From positions 8,978 to 72,977 of the forward strand of contig CALGSZ010000064.1 of the NCBI GenBank assembly GCA_937901745.1: DNA of 64,000 nucleotides, in the 5' to 3' direction. The position numbers and the translations under genes are program-made. Under the pieces are notes generated by a model that ran no database searches, was not told the DNA's origin, and saw only the letters and a program-made list of their open reading frames with translations. This document shows positions 28,954 through 38,054 of the stretch, piece after piece. The stretch comes from an uncultured Chloroflexota bacterium (lineage in GTDB: Bacteria > Chloroflexota > Chloroflexia > Thermomicrobiales > UBA6265). How positions within the stretch are numbered: position 1 is the stretch's first letter; each line of letters begins with the position of its first letter.

Positions 28954-29736
28954 TCAAATCGCCGTCCAGCCGCCATCGACCGCGAGCGCGTGTCCGGTGA
29001 TCATCGTCGCGCCCGGACCGGCGAGAAAGACGACCGCGGAGGCGACCTCTTCCGGCGTCGCCAACCGGCCTAGGAGCGTGCGATTGAGGATGTCCTGCAG
29101 CATCGCCGGCTCCCGCTCGAACAGCGGTCGCGTCAATGGCGTGTCGACGAAGGTGGGGCAAACCGCGTTGACGCGAATGCCGTACTGCGCCCACTCGATC
29201 GCCAGCACTCGCGTCAGATTGACCACGCCCGCCTTGCTGGCGCAGTAGGCCGCCCGCTGGTAATAGCCGGTCAGCCCCATGATGCTCGCCATGTTGATGA
29301 TGCAGCCGCCAGCGGGCTGCTGATCGCGCATCACGCGGCCGACCGCTTGCGCGACGAAGAAGACCCCTTTCAGGTTGACATCGAGTACGGCGTCCCAATC
29401 TTCCTCGCTGACATCGAACGCCATGCGCCGGACGTTGACGCCCGCGTTGTTGACGAGCACGTCAATCCGGCCAGCCCGCGCGACCGCCTCCTCGACACAG
29501 CGCGTGATGCCTGGGAGGTCGCGGACATCGAGAGATAAGGCATCGCCCTCGCCGCCAGCCGCGCGGATCCGCGCCACTGTCTCTTCAGCACGCTCCAGCC
29601 GATCCGGCAACTCGGTGACGAAGACGCGAGCGCCCTCCTTGGCCAGCGCCAGCGCGCTCGCCTGCCCAAGCCCGGAGCCAGCGCCCGTGACGAGCGCCAC
29701 CCGTCCTGACAGCGACCCACTCGTTTCCCGCTGCAC
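28954..29736 (-). CDS. SDR-family oxidoreductase
   Basis: 260 residues. Cofactor motif TGAGSGLG (about 17-24), NNAGVNVRRM, catalytic Ser in INMASIMGLTG and Tyr-Lys in YCASKAG, and C-terminal AVDGGWTAI. The residue after beta-2 (VFVTELPDR) is Glu, suggesting NAD(H). The GTG start has GGAG 10 nt upstream. It is transcribed alone between the EamA gene and the small unknown gene. Substrate unknown; gluconate- or 2-deoxygluconate-dehydrogenase-like proteins are the closest by feel. Confidence 0.88.
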   Translation of the reverse strand: MQRETSGSLSGRVALVTGAGSGLGQASALALAKEGARVFVTELPDRLERAEETVARIRAAGGEGDALSLDVRDLPGITRCVEEAVARAGRIDVLVNNAGVNVRRMAFDVSEEDWDAVLDVNLKGVFFVAQAVGRVMRDQQPAGGCIINMASIMGLTGYYQRAAYCASKAGVVNLTRVLAIEWAQYGIRVNAVCPTFVDTPLTRPLFEREPAMLQDILNRTLLGRLATPEEVASAVVFLAGPGATMITGHALAVDGGWTAI

Positions 29737-29910
29737 CGGCTGCTCTCTCCTTCTTCCCTGAGACGCCGCCCACGCTGGATCGCCGCCCGGTGGCTACGCC
29801 GGGCGCGGCGCGGGCGAGCGCATTCCGAGCCAATCACATTCCTTCACCGGCAGCAGCCTACCACGGGCACGCGGCCGGCGAATTCCCGATGAGTACGCCT
29901 TGAGAACAGC

Positions 29911-30855
29911 TTAGCGGGCCGAACGCTCCACCGCCGGCTCGCTTATCCCCGTGCGAGCGCCTTGCGGTGATCCACCCGGCCAGTTCGCCAGCACGAGCCC
30001 GGTCGCGACGAGCGCGAACCCGACGCCGAACCAGGGCGTGAGCCGCTCCTCGAGGAGGAGCGCGCCGAGCGCGGTGGCAACGACAGGGTTGACGTTGATG
30101 TAGGCGGTAGCCTGGGTCGGCGTCAGGTGAGAGAGGGAGTACGTCATCAGCGCGTAGCCGATGGCGCCGCCGACGACGCCGAGGTAGAGCACTTGCAGCG
30201 CGGTCGAGCGGTCCATGGTTACGACGGCGTTCGGCAGCCCTTCGATCAGCGCGATGGGGAGGAGGATCGCCGATCCAGCGAGCATGGCGTAGGCCGTGAC
30301 CGGCATCGCCGAGTGGCGGGCGAGGACCGGCTTCGCGAGCACGCCATACAGCGCGCCGATGATGGCGGTGGCGGCGAGCATGAGATTGCCGATGAGCGCG
30401 CGGGAGCCGCCCTCCAGGCTGAAGCTCTCGGCCATCACAGCGACGACGCCCGCCATCGAGATGGCGACTCCTGCAAGCTGGCGCACGGTGAGCGATTCCC
30501 GGCCAGCACGCCGCGCCAGGATCGCGCTCCAGAGCGGCATCGTGGCGAGGACGACCGCGCCGCGCGAGGCGGTCGTGAGGCGCAAAGCGCCGTTGAATCC
30601 AAGCGGGAACAGCCCGTAAAGGAGGAAGCCCAGCACGGCGATGCGCCGCAGATCGGCGCGTCCGATCCGAAGATCCTCCCTGCGGAACAACGCGAGCGCC
30701 GCGAAAAGAATGATGCCGCCCTGGCCGAAGCGGAGGACCGCCAGGCTGAAGGGCGGCACATGGTCCCCGGCGGCGCGCGTCGCCACGACGGACGCGCCGA
30801 AAAACGCCGAGGCGATCAGCCCCGCCGCGTTGCCGCGCAGGACGCCGGAACTCAC
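29911..30855 (-). CDS. EamA/DMT-family transporter
   Basis: 314 residues with ten predicted transmembrane helices in two repeated EamA halves (about 8-140 and 150-290). The halves end in the typical glycine-rich helices (GVAISMAGVVAVMAES and GVGFALVATGLVLANW). Such proteins export metabolites or amino acids. The GTG start shares GTGA with the stop of the ketopantoate reductase gene, so the two are translated together; a link to pantoate or a related hydroxy acid is possible but unproven. The C-terminal 25 residues are polar. Confidence 0.88.
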   Translation of the reverse strand: MSSGVLRGNAAGLIASAFFGASVVATRAAGDHVPPFSLAVLRFGQGGIILFAALALFRREDLRIGRADLRRIAVLGFLLYGLFPLGFNGALRLTTASRGAVVLATMPLWSAILARRAGRESLTVRQLAGVAISMAGVVAVMAESFSLEGGSRALIGNLMLAATAIIGALYGVLAKPVLARHSAMPVTAYAMLAGSAILLPIALIEGLPNAVVTMDRSTALQVLYLGVVGGAIGYALMTYSLSHLTPTQATAYINVNPVVATALGALLLEERLTPWFGVGFALVATGLVLANWPGGSPQGARTGISEPAVERSAR

Positions 30856-31796
30856 GGCGCCATGTCCCGCGCGTCCGGCGAGCCATCCACGTACGGCTTC
30901 AACGCGGCATAGATGACTCGGTTACAGGGCGTGTCCACACCCGACTCCCGGCCGAGTCGGACGACCGTGCCATTCAACGTCTCTAACTCCAAACGGCGTC
31001 CGGCCATCAAATCGTAGGCGAGGGAGCCGCGCTCCGGCAGAGCGGGCATTCGCTCCAGGTTTTCCATCATCCGATCCGCTGCCGACTCCGGCAGATCGAC
31101 GCCACGCGCGCGGGCGACGGCCGTGACCTCCGCCATGACATCGCGGTAGAGCGCGCGACTTTCTGGGCAGTCGAAGATTTGGCGCAGCGTGAGCCGAGTC
31201 AGCGCCGAGACGCCGCTCATCGCGCAGATCGCCATGAACTTCTCCCACAGCGGCCGGCGCATATCCTCGTGCAGCTCGTTCGCCACGCCGATGCGGTCGA
31301 ACAACGCCTTCAGCTCCGCCAACCGGGACATCGGCACGCCCGCGTACGGGCCAAACTGGACCAGGCCAGGACCGCCCACCTGCGCGATGACGCCCGGCTC
31401 CTCGACGGTCGCCGAGACGTAGACCGCGCCGCTGACGATCCCATCCGGCCCGATGATCCGCGCCAGCCGCTCTTCGGCGTCCACGCCGTTCTGGACGGAC
31501 AAGACGAGCGTTTCTGGCCCAACCAGCGGACGAATCCGCTCCGCCGCATCCTCCAAGTCGTACGCCTTGACGGCGAAGAAGATGAGATCCGGCGGCTCGG
31601 CTCCCGCCGGGTCATCCAAGACCGTGACCGGAATGGTGAAATCGCCCGCTAGCTTGGAGCGGACCGTCAGACCGCGCGTGCGCAGCGCCTCGGCCGTCTT
31701 CCCTCGCGCGAGGAAGCTCACCTCCTCGCCAGCGCGCGCCATGAGGCCACCATAGAAGCCGCCGAGTGCCCCGGCCCCCACGATCACGATTCGCAT
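30852..31796 (-). CDS. panE: 2-dehydropantoate 2-reductase (ketopantoate reductase family)
   Basis: 314 residues. The N-terminal Rossmann motif is MRIVIVGAGALGGFYGG, followed by VKAYDLEDA and the QNGVDAEE segment that in KPR enzymes holds the conserved Asn. The C-terminal helical domain starts at the catalytic Lys region PLWEKFMAICAMSG. It reduces ketopantoate with NADPH for coenzyme A synthesis, although paralogs of other specificity exist and no panB or panC is near. ATG 31796 is favoured over 31820 because the protein then begins at the first beta-strand; GAGG lies upstream. Coupled to the EamA gene. Confidence 0.88.
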   Translation of the reverse strand: MRIVIVGAGALGGFYGGLMARAGEEVSFLARGKTAEALRTRGLTVRSKLAGDFTIPVTVLDDPAGAEPPDLIFFAVKAYDLEDAAERIRPLVGPETLVLSVQNGVDAEERLARIIGPDGIVSGAVYVSATVEEPGVIAQVGGPGLVQFGPYAGVPMSRLAELKALFDRIGVANELHEDMRRPLWEKFMAICAMSGVSALTRLTLRQIFDCPESRALYRDVMAEVTAVARARGVDLPESAADRMMENLERMPALPERGSLAYDLMAGRRLELETLNGTVVRLGRESGVDTPCNRVIYAALKPYVDGSPDARDMAP

Positions 31797-31874
31797 TGCG
31801 CACCGTCCTCGTTTGTCCATGCCGGTGTCTGGCCAGCACCGCCTAACTCCGGCGCGACATGATGCATGACGGGT

Positions 31875-31898
31875 GAGTATGGCGAGTCAGCCATACTC
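31875..31898 (-). terminator. Hairpin downstream of the ABC importer operon
   Basis: GAGTATGGC pairs with GCCATACTC (9 bp, loop of 6), 20 nt after the permease stop on the minus strand and before the panE start. No T-run. Confidence 0.5.
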
Positions 31899-31917
31899 GG
31901 ACAAGGGCCGCGAACGC

Positions 31918-32763
31918 TCAGGCATCAGGCTGCGCGGCGACGAGGAAGCGCCGCCAGGGCAGCACAAGTCGCTCCAGCACGGCAACGAGGGAGAAAAGGC
32001 AGACGGCGAGCGCGGCAAGAATGGCGACGCAAGCGAAGACGCGATCGGTCCGCAGATTGGCAGCGGAAAGCGTCAGCAGATGGCCCAAGCCAGCCTCCGC
32101 GCCGACAAGCTCGCCGAAGACCGCGCCGATCACGGCGACAGCGATACCGATCCGAGCGCCTGAGAAAAGATAGGGCAGCGCTGTCGGGAAGGTGACGAGC
32201 CGGAACCGCGCCCAGCGTCCGGCGCCGAGAGCGCGCAGGAGATTGAGCAATTCCCGGTCAGCCGAGCGGAGACCGTCAACGACATTGACGGTGATCGGGA
32301 AGAACGCGACGAGCGCCGTAACGATGATCTTCGGCGTCAGCCCGTGCCCGAACCAGATTAGGAGAAGCGGCGCCAGCGCGACGATCGGGATCGCCTGGCT
32401 GGCGACGAGGATTGGGTAGAGCGCCCGCTCCAAGAGCCGCGAGGCGTGAATCGCGATGGCGCTGGACACGCCCGCGACGAGAGCGACGACGAAGCCCAGC
32501 AGAATCTCCCGCAGCGTCACCCAGGCGTTTTCCGCGAGCAACGCTCGGTCATTGACCAGCGTTCGGGCGATGACGCTCGGCGGCGGCAGGAACCAGCGCG
32601 GCGTATTGTCCCACCGCACCCAGATTTCCCAGACCGCGAGCACGGCGATGAGCAGCACGACTGGCGCGAGCCGCTGCCGGACCAACGCCAAGCGCGACGG
32701 GGCGGGGAGGACACGCAGCGGCCGGTCCTGATCGGTCTCCAGGGGAGGCAGCTCGGTCGTCAC
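31918..32763 (-). CDS. ABC importer permease (SsuC/TauC/ThiX-like)
   Basis: 281 residues with six predicted transmembrane helices. The cytoplasmic EAA-loop is recognisable as LNLLRALGAGRWARFRLVTFP, which docks to the ATPase. The family (BPD_transp_1) imports sulfonates, nitrate, taurine or thiamine precursors. The GTG start shares GTGA with the ATPase stop. No substrate-binding protein gene lies in the operon or nearby, so the substrate is open; the Pro-rich N-terminus (30 residues) is cytoplasmic. Confidence 0.9.
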   Translation of the reverse strand: MTTELPPLETDQDRPLRVLPAPSRLALVRQRLAPVVLLIAVLAVWEIWVRWDNTPRWFLPPPSVIARTLVNDRALLAENAWVTLREILLGFVVALVAGVSSAIAIHASRLLERALYPILVASQAIPIVALAPLLLIWFGHGLTPKIIVTALVAFFPITVNVVDGLRSADRELLNLLRALGAGRWARFRLVTFPTALPYLFSGARIGIAVAVIGAVFGELVGAEAGLGHLLTLSAANLRTDRVFACVAILAALAVCLFSLVAVLERLVLPWRRFLVAAQPDA

Positions 32764-33596
32764 CGGTCACCCCCGCCGTCGTCGAGAAACCCGAGAGCAG
32801 CCAGGATGCGCGCCTTATGCGCAACGAACTCCGGGCTCGTCAGGAAGGGGCGGTGGCGCGGGCGGGGCGTCGTTACCGGCTCGACGTGCGCGATGCGCGC
32901 GGGACGCGGCGTGAGGACGACCACCCGGTCGGCGAGATAGATCGCCTCGTCTACATCGTGCGTGACGAGCAGCACGGTCCGCCGCTCACGCTCCAGCAAC
33001 TCAACGAGCCAGTCCTGAATCGCCACGCGGGTCAGGGCGTCGAGCGCGCCGAAGGGCTCGTCGAGCAGCAGCAGCGGCCGTCCGGCGAGGACGGTCCGGA
33101 GAAAGGCGACGCGCTGGCGCATGCCCCCGGAGAGCTGCGCCGGGTAGGCGTCGGCGAACGCTTCGAGACCGAACTCCGGCAGGCGAGCGCGCGCCCTCTC
33201 CCGCGCCTCGCGACGCGGCACGCCGGCCACCTCCAGCGCCAGCGCGGCATTGTCGAGCGCCGTCCGCCACGGCAGCAGCAGGTCGCGCTGCCGCATGTAG
33301 GCGGACCGGCCGAGACGATCCTGCTCCGCCAGCGGCTGGCCATCGAGGCGGATCTCGCCGCTCTCCGGCGCGATGAGGCCAGCGATGACATCGAGGAGCG
33401 TGCTCTTGCCGGAGCCGGACGGCCCAACGACCGCGACGAACTCGCCTTCCTCCACCGCTAGCGAGATGCCGCCGAGCACGGGTAAGACGCGCCGCCCCTC
33501 GACATAGCTGGCGACGACATCGCGGATCTCCAGCGCTGGAGGCCGCTCCCCCTGGCGCCGCGCTTCTGAGAGTCCAATCTGACTCGATGCCGGCAT
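32760..33596 (-). CDS. ABC importer ATP-binding protein (SsuB/TauB-like)
   Basis: 278 residues. Walker A GPSGSGKST, Q-loop in SAYMRQRDLLLPW, signature LSGGMRQRVAF, Walker B LLLLDEPFGALD and H-loop VTHDVDEAIYLAD are all intact. The QRDLLLPW and DEPFGALDALTR forms are typical of the nitrate/sulfonate/taurine importer ATPases. First gene of the two-gene operon with the permease. The 80 bp upstream, before the DoxX gene, show no riboswitch I can recognise. Confidence 0.93.
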   Translation of the reverse strand: MPASSQIGLSEARRQGERPPALEIRDVVASYVEGRRVLPVLGGISLAVEEGEFVAVVGPSGSGKSTLLDVIAGLIAPESGEIRLDGQPLAEQDRLGRSAYMRQRDLLLPWRTALDNAALALEVAGVPRREARERARARLPEFGLEAFADAYPAQLSGGMRQRVAFLRTVLAGRPLLLLDEPFGALDALTRVAIQDWLVELLERERRTVLLVTHDVDEAIYLADRVVVLTPRPARIAHVEPVTTPRPRHRPFLTSPEFVAHKARILAALGFLDDGGGDR

Positions 33597-33677
33597 GCGC
33601 TACCCCGTCTCACGTCGCCGGCGCGTCCACCGCCCGGCGGCGCTTCGGCAGGATTGTAGCTACCGGCAGAGAAAACA

Positions 33678-34775
33678 CTACGAAGTGGCCCGGGCCTCCG
33701 GAGCGGCAAGCTCGGCTAGGCGCTGTGCCGGCGCGCCCTCGTCGGCCACCTCCGGCGGGGGCACTCCCTCCGTGCCGCGCACGAGGAGGACATACATCGT
33801 CGAGAGGATCGGGAGATGACCGATCAGCTCTTGCGGCGGGAGGAAGGCGATGCCCAGATTGAATGGGATCCAGAGCGCCAGGATCACGAGCCGCGGGAGA
33901 ATCCCGCAAATGAGCGCGATTCCGGAAATCACCTCGACGATGCCGACCAGCATGACGAAGCGATAGTCCGTGAACCACTCCAATCCCAGCTCCCGCGCCA
34001 CGTTGAAGCGCGGGTATTCGCGCAGGAACGCCTCGCCCAGCTCAGGATTGAGCAACTTCTCCGTCAGGCCAAGGACGAGGACCGAGATACCCGCCGTGAC
34101 CCGGAGGATCGTCAGGGCAGGCAGCAGCAGCCGATCGGTCAAAGCCGAGCGATCCTCCGTATCGCCACGATCGTAGCGCACCACGCCGCGCCCCACCGCG
34201 ACGAGGTAGATAGCGATCCCGACGAAGATCACCTGCTCGATGACCTGCTCCCAGGGCGCATAGGCAAACGCGAGCAGCCAAAGAGCGATGATGGCGAGGG
34301 CGCCGAGCCGCGTGAGGACGCCAGTGATGAACGAGAACGCGCCCACGACGGCGACCGCGGCGAGCGTAACGCCGAAGGCATTGCGGGGCAATTCGATGTT
34401 CGGGACGAAGAGATGCAGCCGGCTCGCCTCGAAGATCAGCGTGACCGCCGCCTGCACGCCCAGAATCGCCGGTGCGGCCGTCTCGAGCCGCTGCAGGAAC
34501 GGCGGGCGCGGCCAAAGCGGATCGCCAAGCATCCGCTGCAAGACGAGGAGCAGGATGATCACGCCCGCGCCGGAGACGACCGCCAGGAGCATGGGAAGCG
34601 ACCAGAGCCGGCTCCAATCGGTCGCGGGCTGAGCGCGCTCATCCACAAACCAGCGGGCATGGGCGGCGACGGCCATCGGCAGGAGGGCCAGGCCAATCGC
34701 GAGCGTCATCGCGAGCCACCGGCGGGGCAGAGCCTGTCCGCGAGCATCGAGTCGAGCGGCAAATCGTCTGAGCAT
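33678..34775 (-). CDS. DoxX-family integral membrane protein
   Basis: 365 residues, with about nine hydrophobic helices. The C-terminal half (about 225-345) carries DoxX/SURF4-like features: LLLPALTILRVTAGISVL, then a loop EYPRFNVARELGLEWF and further helices. The N-terminal half is another set of four helices. DoxX proteins are linked to thiosulfate:quinone oxidoreductase subunits or redox stress, but most are uncharacterised. The start MLRRFAARLD is preferred because a longer frame adds 31 residues without membrane character. It diverges from cca. Confidence 0.8.
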   Translation of the reverse strand: MLRRFAARLDARGQALPRRWLAMTLAIGLALLPMAVAAHARWFVDERAQPATDWSRLWSLPMLLAVVSGAGVIILLLVLQRMLGDPLWPRPPFLQRLETAAPAILGVQAAVTLIFEASRLHLFVPNIELPRNAFGVTLAAVAVVGAFSFITGVLTRLGALAIIALWLLAFAYAPWEQVIEQVIFVGIAIYLVAVGRGVVRYDRGDTEDRSALTDRLLLPALTILRVTAGISVLVLGLTEKLLNPELGEAFLREYPRFNVARELGLEWFTDYRFVMLVGIVEVISGIALICGILPRLVILALWIPFNLGIAFLPPQELIGHLPILSTMYVLLVRGTEGVPPPEVADEGAPAQRLAELAAPEARATS

Positions 34776-35006
34776 GATCGTCCAATCCAGCACCGTAGCA
34801 GCGATCCGCGACCATCGCGCGACAGCCGCTTGGTCAGTACTCGTGCATGAAAAGTGCCCACCCGGCATGCCGTCCCGGCACGCTCGCCCATCCTCCCGAT
34901 CAGAGCCTGAGACGTATGAGGGAGCGCCTGATCCGCGTTAGACTGGCAGCAGCAGACGGCCACGCGGCAGGCGCCTGAGTGCCGCCTGCTGATAGTTGAG
35001 AGGGCG

Positions 35007-36461
35007 ATGACACAGACGGCGACTTCTTCTCTCTTGGAGGCGCTGCCGCCACGGGAAGCGGCAGTCGTGGGGCGGCTCGGACGCGTGTTCGCTGAGGAAG
35101 GGCACGAGCTGGTTCTCGTCGGCGGCATCGTCCGCGATGCGCTCCTGGGGCGGCCGCTCCCATCGGATCTCGACTTCGCGACGGACGCGCTGCCGGACCG
35201 AACGCAAGCGCTGGGCGAAGCTGCTGGCGCCAGCTCCGTCTACCTCGTCGGGGCGAAGTTCGGCACGGTCGGGCTCGTCTTTGCCAATGTGGACGACGAA
35301 GGCGAGGGCCCGCCGATCCAGGTCGAGATCACGACCTACCGCAGCGAGCATTATCCGGACGAGAGCCGCAAACCCGAGGTCGCGTTCGGCACGAGCCTAG
35401 TTGACGACTTGGCGCGGCGCGACTTCACCATCAACGCGATGGCGGCCGACGCCGTGACCGGGCAGATCATCGATCCGTTCGATGGTCAGGCCGATCTGGC
35501 GCGCGGCATCATCCGGGCGGTCGGCAACCCCGACGAGCGGTTCCAAGAGGATCCCCTCCGCCTGCTGCGCGCCGCGCGCTTCGTGGCGCAGCTTGGCTTC
35601 CTGATCGAGCCGGAAACGAAGGAAGCAATGGCGCGGCAGGCTCAAAGCCTGGGGCGGATCAGCAAGGAGCGGATCTACTCGGAGCTAACCCGGCTGCTAA
35701 CAGGCGAGTACGCCTCGCATGGCCTCCAGGCCTTACTGGAGACGGGACTGCTCGTCGTGGCGATGCCGGAGCTCGCTCCCTTGGCGGCAGAGGCAGAGAG
35801 CGGCGCGTGGCCACGCCGGGCGCACCGCGAGAAGGATGTTTGGGACCATACGCTCAAGGTGGTCGATCGCACGCCGCCTCGCCCAATTGTGCGATGGGCA
35901 GCGCTGCTGCACGACGCGGCCAAGCCACTGACGCGCACGGTCGATGCGACGGGCGCCGTCCACTTCTTCGGCCACGAACGCGAGGGCGCGGCGCTCGCCA
36001 GCCGGCTGCTCGGTCGGCTGAAGGCCGACAAGGCGACGCAGACCGCGGTCGCGCGGCTGGTCGAGCTGCACCTGCGCCCGGCTGCCTACGAGCCGGACTG
36101 GACCGACAGCGCGGTCCGACGCCTGATGCTGGAAGCGGGCGATCTCCTCGAGGACTTGCTCGATCTGGCGGCCGCGGACGTAACCTCGGCCCGAGCGCAC
36201 AAGCAGCGGACTGCCGCAATGCGCATCGAGTCGCTGCGAGAGCGCGTCCGCCGGCTGGAGGAGGAGCAGGCACTCGCCCAGCTGAAGAGCCCGCTCGACG
36301 GCGACGAGTTGATGGCGCTGTTCGGCCGGCCGCCTGGACGCTGGATCGCGATTATCAAGGATCACCTACGGGAGCTGGTGATCGACGGGGAACTCGCGCC
36401 GGATGACAAGGAGACGGCGACACGGATCGCCCGCGAGATGATCGAGCGCGGAGAGGCCTGA
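35007..36461 (+). CDS. cca: CCA-adding tRNA nucleotidyltransferase / poly(A) polymerase family with HD domain
   Basis: 484 residues. Class II nucleotidyltransferase head: LVGGIVRDALLGR, the metal-binding DxD in PSDLDFATDA, and RRDFTINAMA. Then the RNA-binding neck (DPLRLLRAARFVAQLGF), and an HD domain with LLHDAAKPLT. It adds or repairs the 3' CCA of tRNAs. The residues that separate CC-, A- and CCA-adding types (EDxxR-like motif in FQEDPLRLLRA) are compatible with a full enzyme. GAGAGGG is before the ATG. Two small HTH genes follow on the same strand. Confidence 0.93.
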   Translation: MTQTATSSLLEALPPREAAVVGRLGRVFAEEGHELVLVGGIVRDALLGRPLPSDLDFATDALPDRTQALGEAAGASSVYLVGAKFGTVGLVFANVDDEGEGPPIQVEITTYRSEHYPDESRKPEVAFGTSLVDDLARRDFTINAMAADAVTGQIIDPFDGQADLARGIIRAVGNPDERFQEDPLRLLRAARFVAQLGFLIEPETKEAMARQAQSLGRISKERIYSELTRLLTGEYASHGLQALLETGLLVVAMPELAPLAAEAESGAWPRRAHREKDVWDHTLKVVDRTPPRPIVRWAALLHDAAKPLTRTVDATGAVHFFGHEREGAALASRLLGRLKADKATQTAVARLVELHLRPAAYEPDWTDSAVRRLMLEAGDLLEDLLDLAAADVTSARAHKQRTAAMRIESLRERVRRLEEEQALAQLKSPLDGDELMALFGRPPGRWIAIIKDHLRELVIDGELAPDDKETATRIAREMIERGEA

Positions 36462-36515
36462 GCGCGATCACGTTCCGGCCGGCGAAGATCAGCGCAACGC
36501 GAAGGAGGCGAACGA

Positions 36516-36734
36516 GTGAGCACGCAAACACGGCAGCAAGAAGGGCCATCGCCAGAAGAACTGCTGCGCAAGGAGGTCTACACGCCGGAGGAACTCGCAA
36601 CCCTCCTCGACATGGACCTGAACGCTATCCGGCAGGCTGCCTTCGCCGGGCGGCTCAAGGCCAAGATCATCGAGCACGACATTATCAGCATCCGGCGGGA
36701 GGACGCCATCGCCTGGCTCCGCGACCAGGAATAG
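36516..36734 (+). CDS. Mini HTH (excisionase/MerR-like) DNA-binding protein, copy 1
   Basis: 72 residues. After a 19-residue polar start, the sequence VYTPEELATLLDMDLNAIR looks like a winged-helix excisionase/MerR-type HTH, followed by the wing IIEHDIISIRREDAIAWL. GTG start with AAGGAGG 7 nt upstream. Nothing else is fused, unlike MerR regulators. It is 54 nt downstream of cca and 122 nt upstream of a close paralog. A helix-turn-helix fold is a confident guess; the target is not known. No integrase or phage gene is nearby, so an excisionase role is unlikely. Confidence 0.72.
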   Translation: MSTQTRQQEGPSPEELLRKEVYTPEELATLLDMDLNAIRQAAFAGRLKAKIIEHDIISIRREDAIAWLRDQE

Positions 36735-36856
36735 CAGGTCTCCGTACAACCGGTCGCGCCGCGCAGTCGTATCTATGCGTATCGAACGCTCCTTCACCAC
36801 CACGGAGGAGCGCGGTGGATCGCGGCCACGCAACATCAAAACGGAAGGAGGGTGCG

Positions 36857-37084
36857 ATGGAGATCCAGGCACGGATCGGCCGCACCTTGGAAGACCTGCT
36901 GCACCAAGACCACTACACGCCGGAGGAACTGGCCGCACTTCTCGACATGGATGTCAACGCGATCCGCGCGGAGATCTTCCACCGACACTTGAAAGCCTTC
37001 ATCGTCGACCATCACATCATGTGCATTCGGCGCGAGGACGTGCTGCGCTGGCTCAGCGGTTCGGACGAGGAGCCGCGAGCGTGA
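36857..37084 (+). CDS. Mini HTH (excisionase/MerR-like) DNA-binding protein, copy 2
   Basis: 75 residues, about 30 of 47 aligned residues identical to copy 1 by eye in the HTH part (HYTPEELAALLDMDVNAIR, then CIRREDVLRWL). The wing differs (VDHHIMC versus IEHDIIS), so the two may bind different DNA or pair as a heterodimer. AAGGAGGG precedes the ATG by 5 nt. A perfect 14-bp palindrome lies 27 nt after the stop. The tandem arrangement suggests gene duplication. Confidence 0.72.
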   Translation: MEIQARIGRTLEDLLHQDHYTPEELAALLDMDVNAIRAEIFHRHLKAFIVDHHIMCIRREDVLRWLSGSDEEPRA

Positions 37085-37110
37085 CGCGGCAACCGGTGAC
37101 CGACGCCACA

Positions 37111-37124
37111 CGCTGATATCAGCG
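37111..37124. repeat. Perfect 14-bp palindrome
   Basis: CGCTGATATCAGCG reads identically on both strands. It sits between the convergent mini-HTH gene and the membrane protein gene, so it could be a small terminator stem or an operator for the HTH proteins. Confidence 0.35.
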
Positions 37125-37165
37125 CAAGATCAACAGGCGGGTGCCTTTACCGGACGACGCGCCGC

Positions 37166-37909
37166 TCAGCCCGCGAAGCCGACGATCAAATAGACGATTA
37201 GCCAGTGAGCGGCCGCGGCCGGCAGTGCCCCGCCCGGCCAGCGCCGGATCGCCCGCGCGAGCAGCGCCACTCCGAGACCAGCGACGAACCCACCAGCGAA
37301 AGCCAGCGGCAGCGAGGCAGCATCCGGCCCGAGCGCGGCGAGCGCCACATCTCGTAGGCCCCAGGAGACCGCGAAGAGCAGCGTCGCGACGGCGGTCCCA
37401 TAGGCGGGATCGCGATACGAGCGGACGACGACGCCGAAGTGGATGAGGTGGTACGCCGCCACGTCCGCGAGGCCGAAGACAATCAGCTTCGCCACCGGCT
37501 CCTGAGGCCCGACCGCTAAGCGCGCGACGGCGACCATCAGCGGGACGCCAACGAGGAAAAGCCGCGCCTGCTCGGCGAGCCTGGACGTAGCCTCGCTTCG
37601 GGGTGGCGCCGGTGACGCGGCATCACCTTGCTCCAGGGGACGCTGCCGCAGATAGAGCCAGGCTAGGAGTGCGGCAGCGAGCGGTGCGCCGAGCCGCGCC
37701 AGGTACCAGGGGAACGGCGTCCGAGCGACTGACCACGCTGGCGCATCGAACACGAGGATCAGGAGCGGCCAGATCCCCTGGTGGATCAGCGTCAGGTTCA
37801 ACCAGCGATAGAGCCGGCGGAACGTGGCCAGGCGCTCGCTCAGCACGAGTTGACCGCTGGCCGTCGTGGCTGGCATCGGGGCGTCAGGGAATCGGGAGCG
37901 GCGGCGCAT
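37166..37909 (-). CDS. Membrane protein of unknown function
   Basis: About 247 residues with six or seven predicted helices, including LTLIHQGIWPLLILVF, APLAAALLAWLYL and a Gly/Ala-rich pair FAGGFVAGLGVALLA. A polar stretch of about 30 residues lies between the second and third helix. No family is recognised. Start is uncertain: ATG 37909, ATG 37876 or GTG 37954 are possible and none has a clear ribosome site. It lies after the pdh operon on the same strand, behind that operon's terminator. Confidence 0.6.
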   Translation of the reverse strand: MRRRSRFPDAPMPATTASGQLVLSERLATFRRLYRWLNLTLIHQGIWPLLILVFDAPAWSVARTPFPWYLARLGAPLAAALLAWLYLRQRPLEQGDAASPAPPRSEATSRLAEQARLFLVGVPLMVAVARLAVGPQEPVAKLIVFGLADVAAYHLIHFGVVVRSYRDPAYGTAVATLLFAVSWGLRDVALAALGPDAASLPLAFAGGFVAGLGVALLARAIRRWPGGALPAAAAHWLIVYLIVGFAG

Positions 37910-37979
37910 CGGGCGGCATCGTAGCCGATCTTCGCCGAGCGTGACGACCGGCACGGCTGGCCAGAAATCTCATGCAAAC

Positions 37980-38024
37980 AAAGACGCCGGTGATCGGGCC
38001 GAGCCCCAACCCACCGGCGCCTTT
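37980..38024 (-). terminator. Terminator of the E1alpha-E1beta-E2 operon
   Basis: On the minus strand AAAGGCGCCGGTG pairs with CACCGGCGTCTTT over 13 bp (one G-U), loop of 19 nt, followed by GTTTGC. It begins 30 nt after the E2 stop. Confidence 0.7.
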
Positions 38025-38054
38025 TCGTTCGATGACGTTACTGGCGCGGCCAGT

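Noticed and set aside
33597..33677. Possible TPP riboswitch before the SsuB-like ATPase
   Set aside because: The conserved CTGAGA and ACCTGATC elements are not present.
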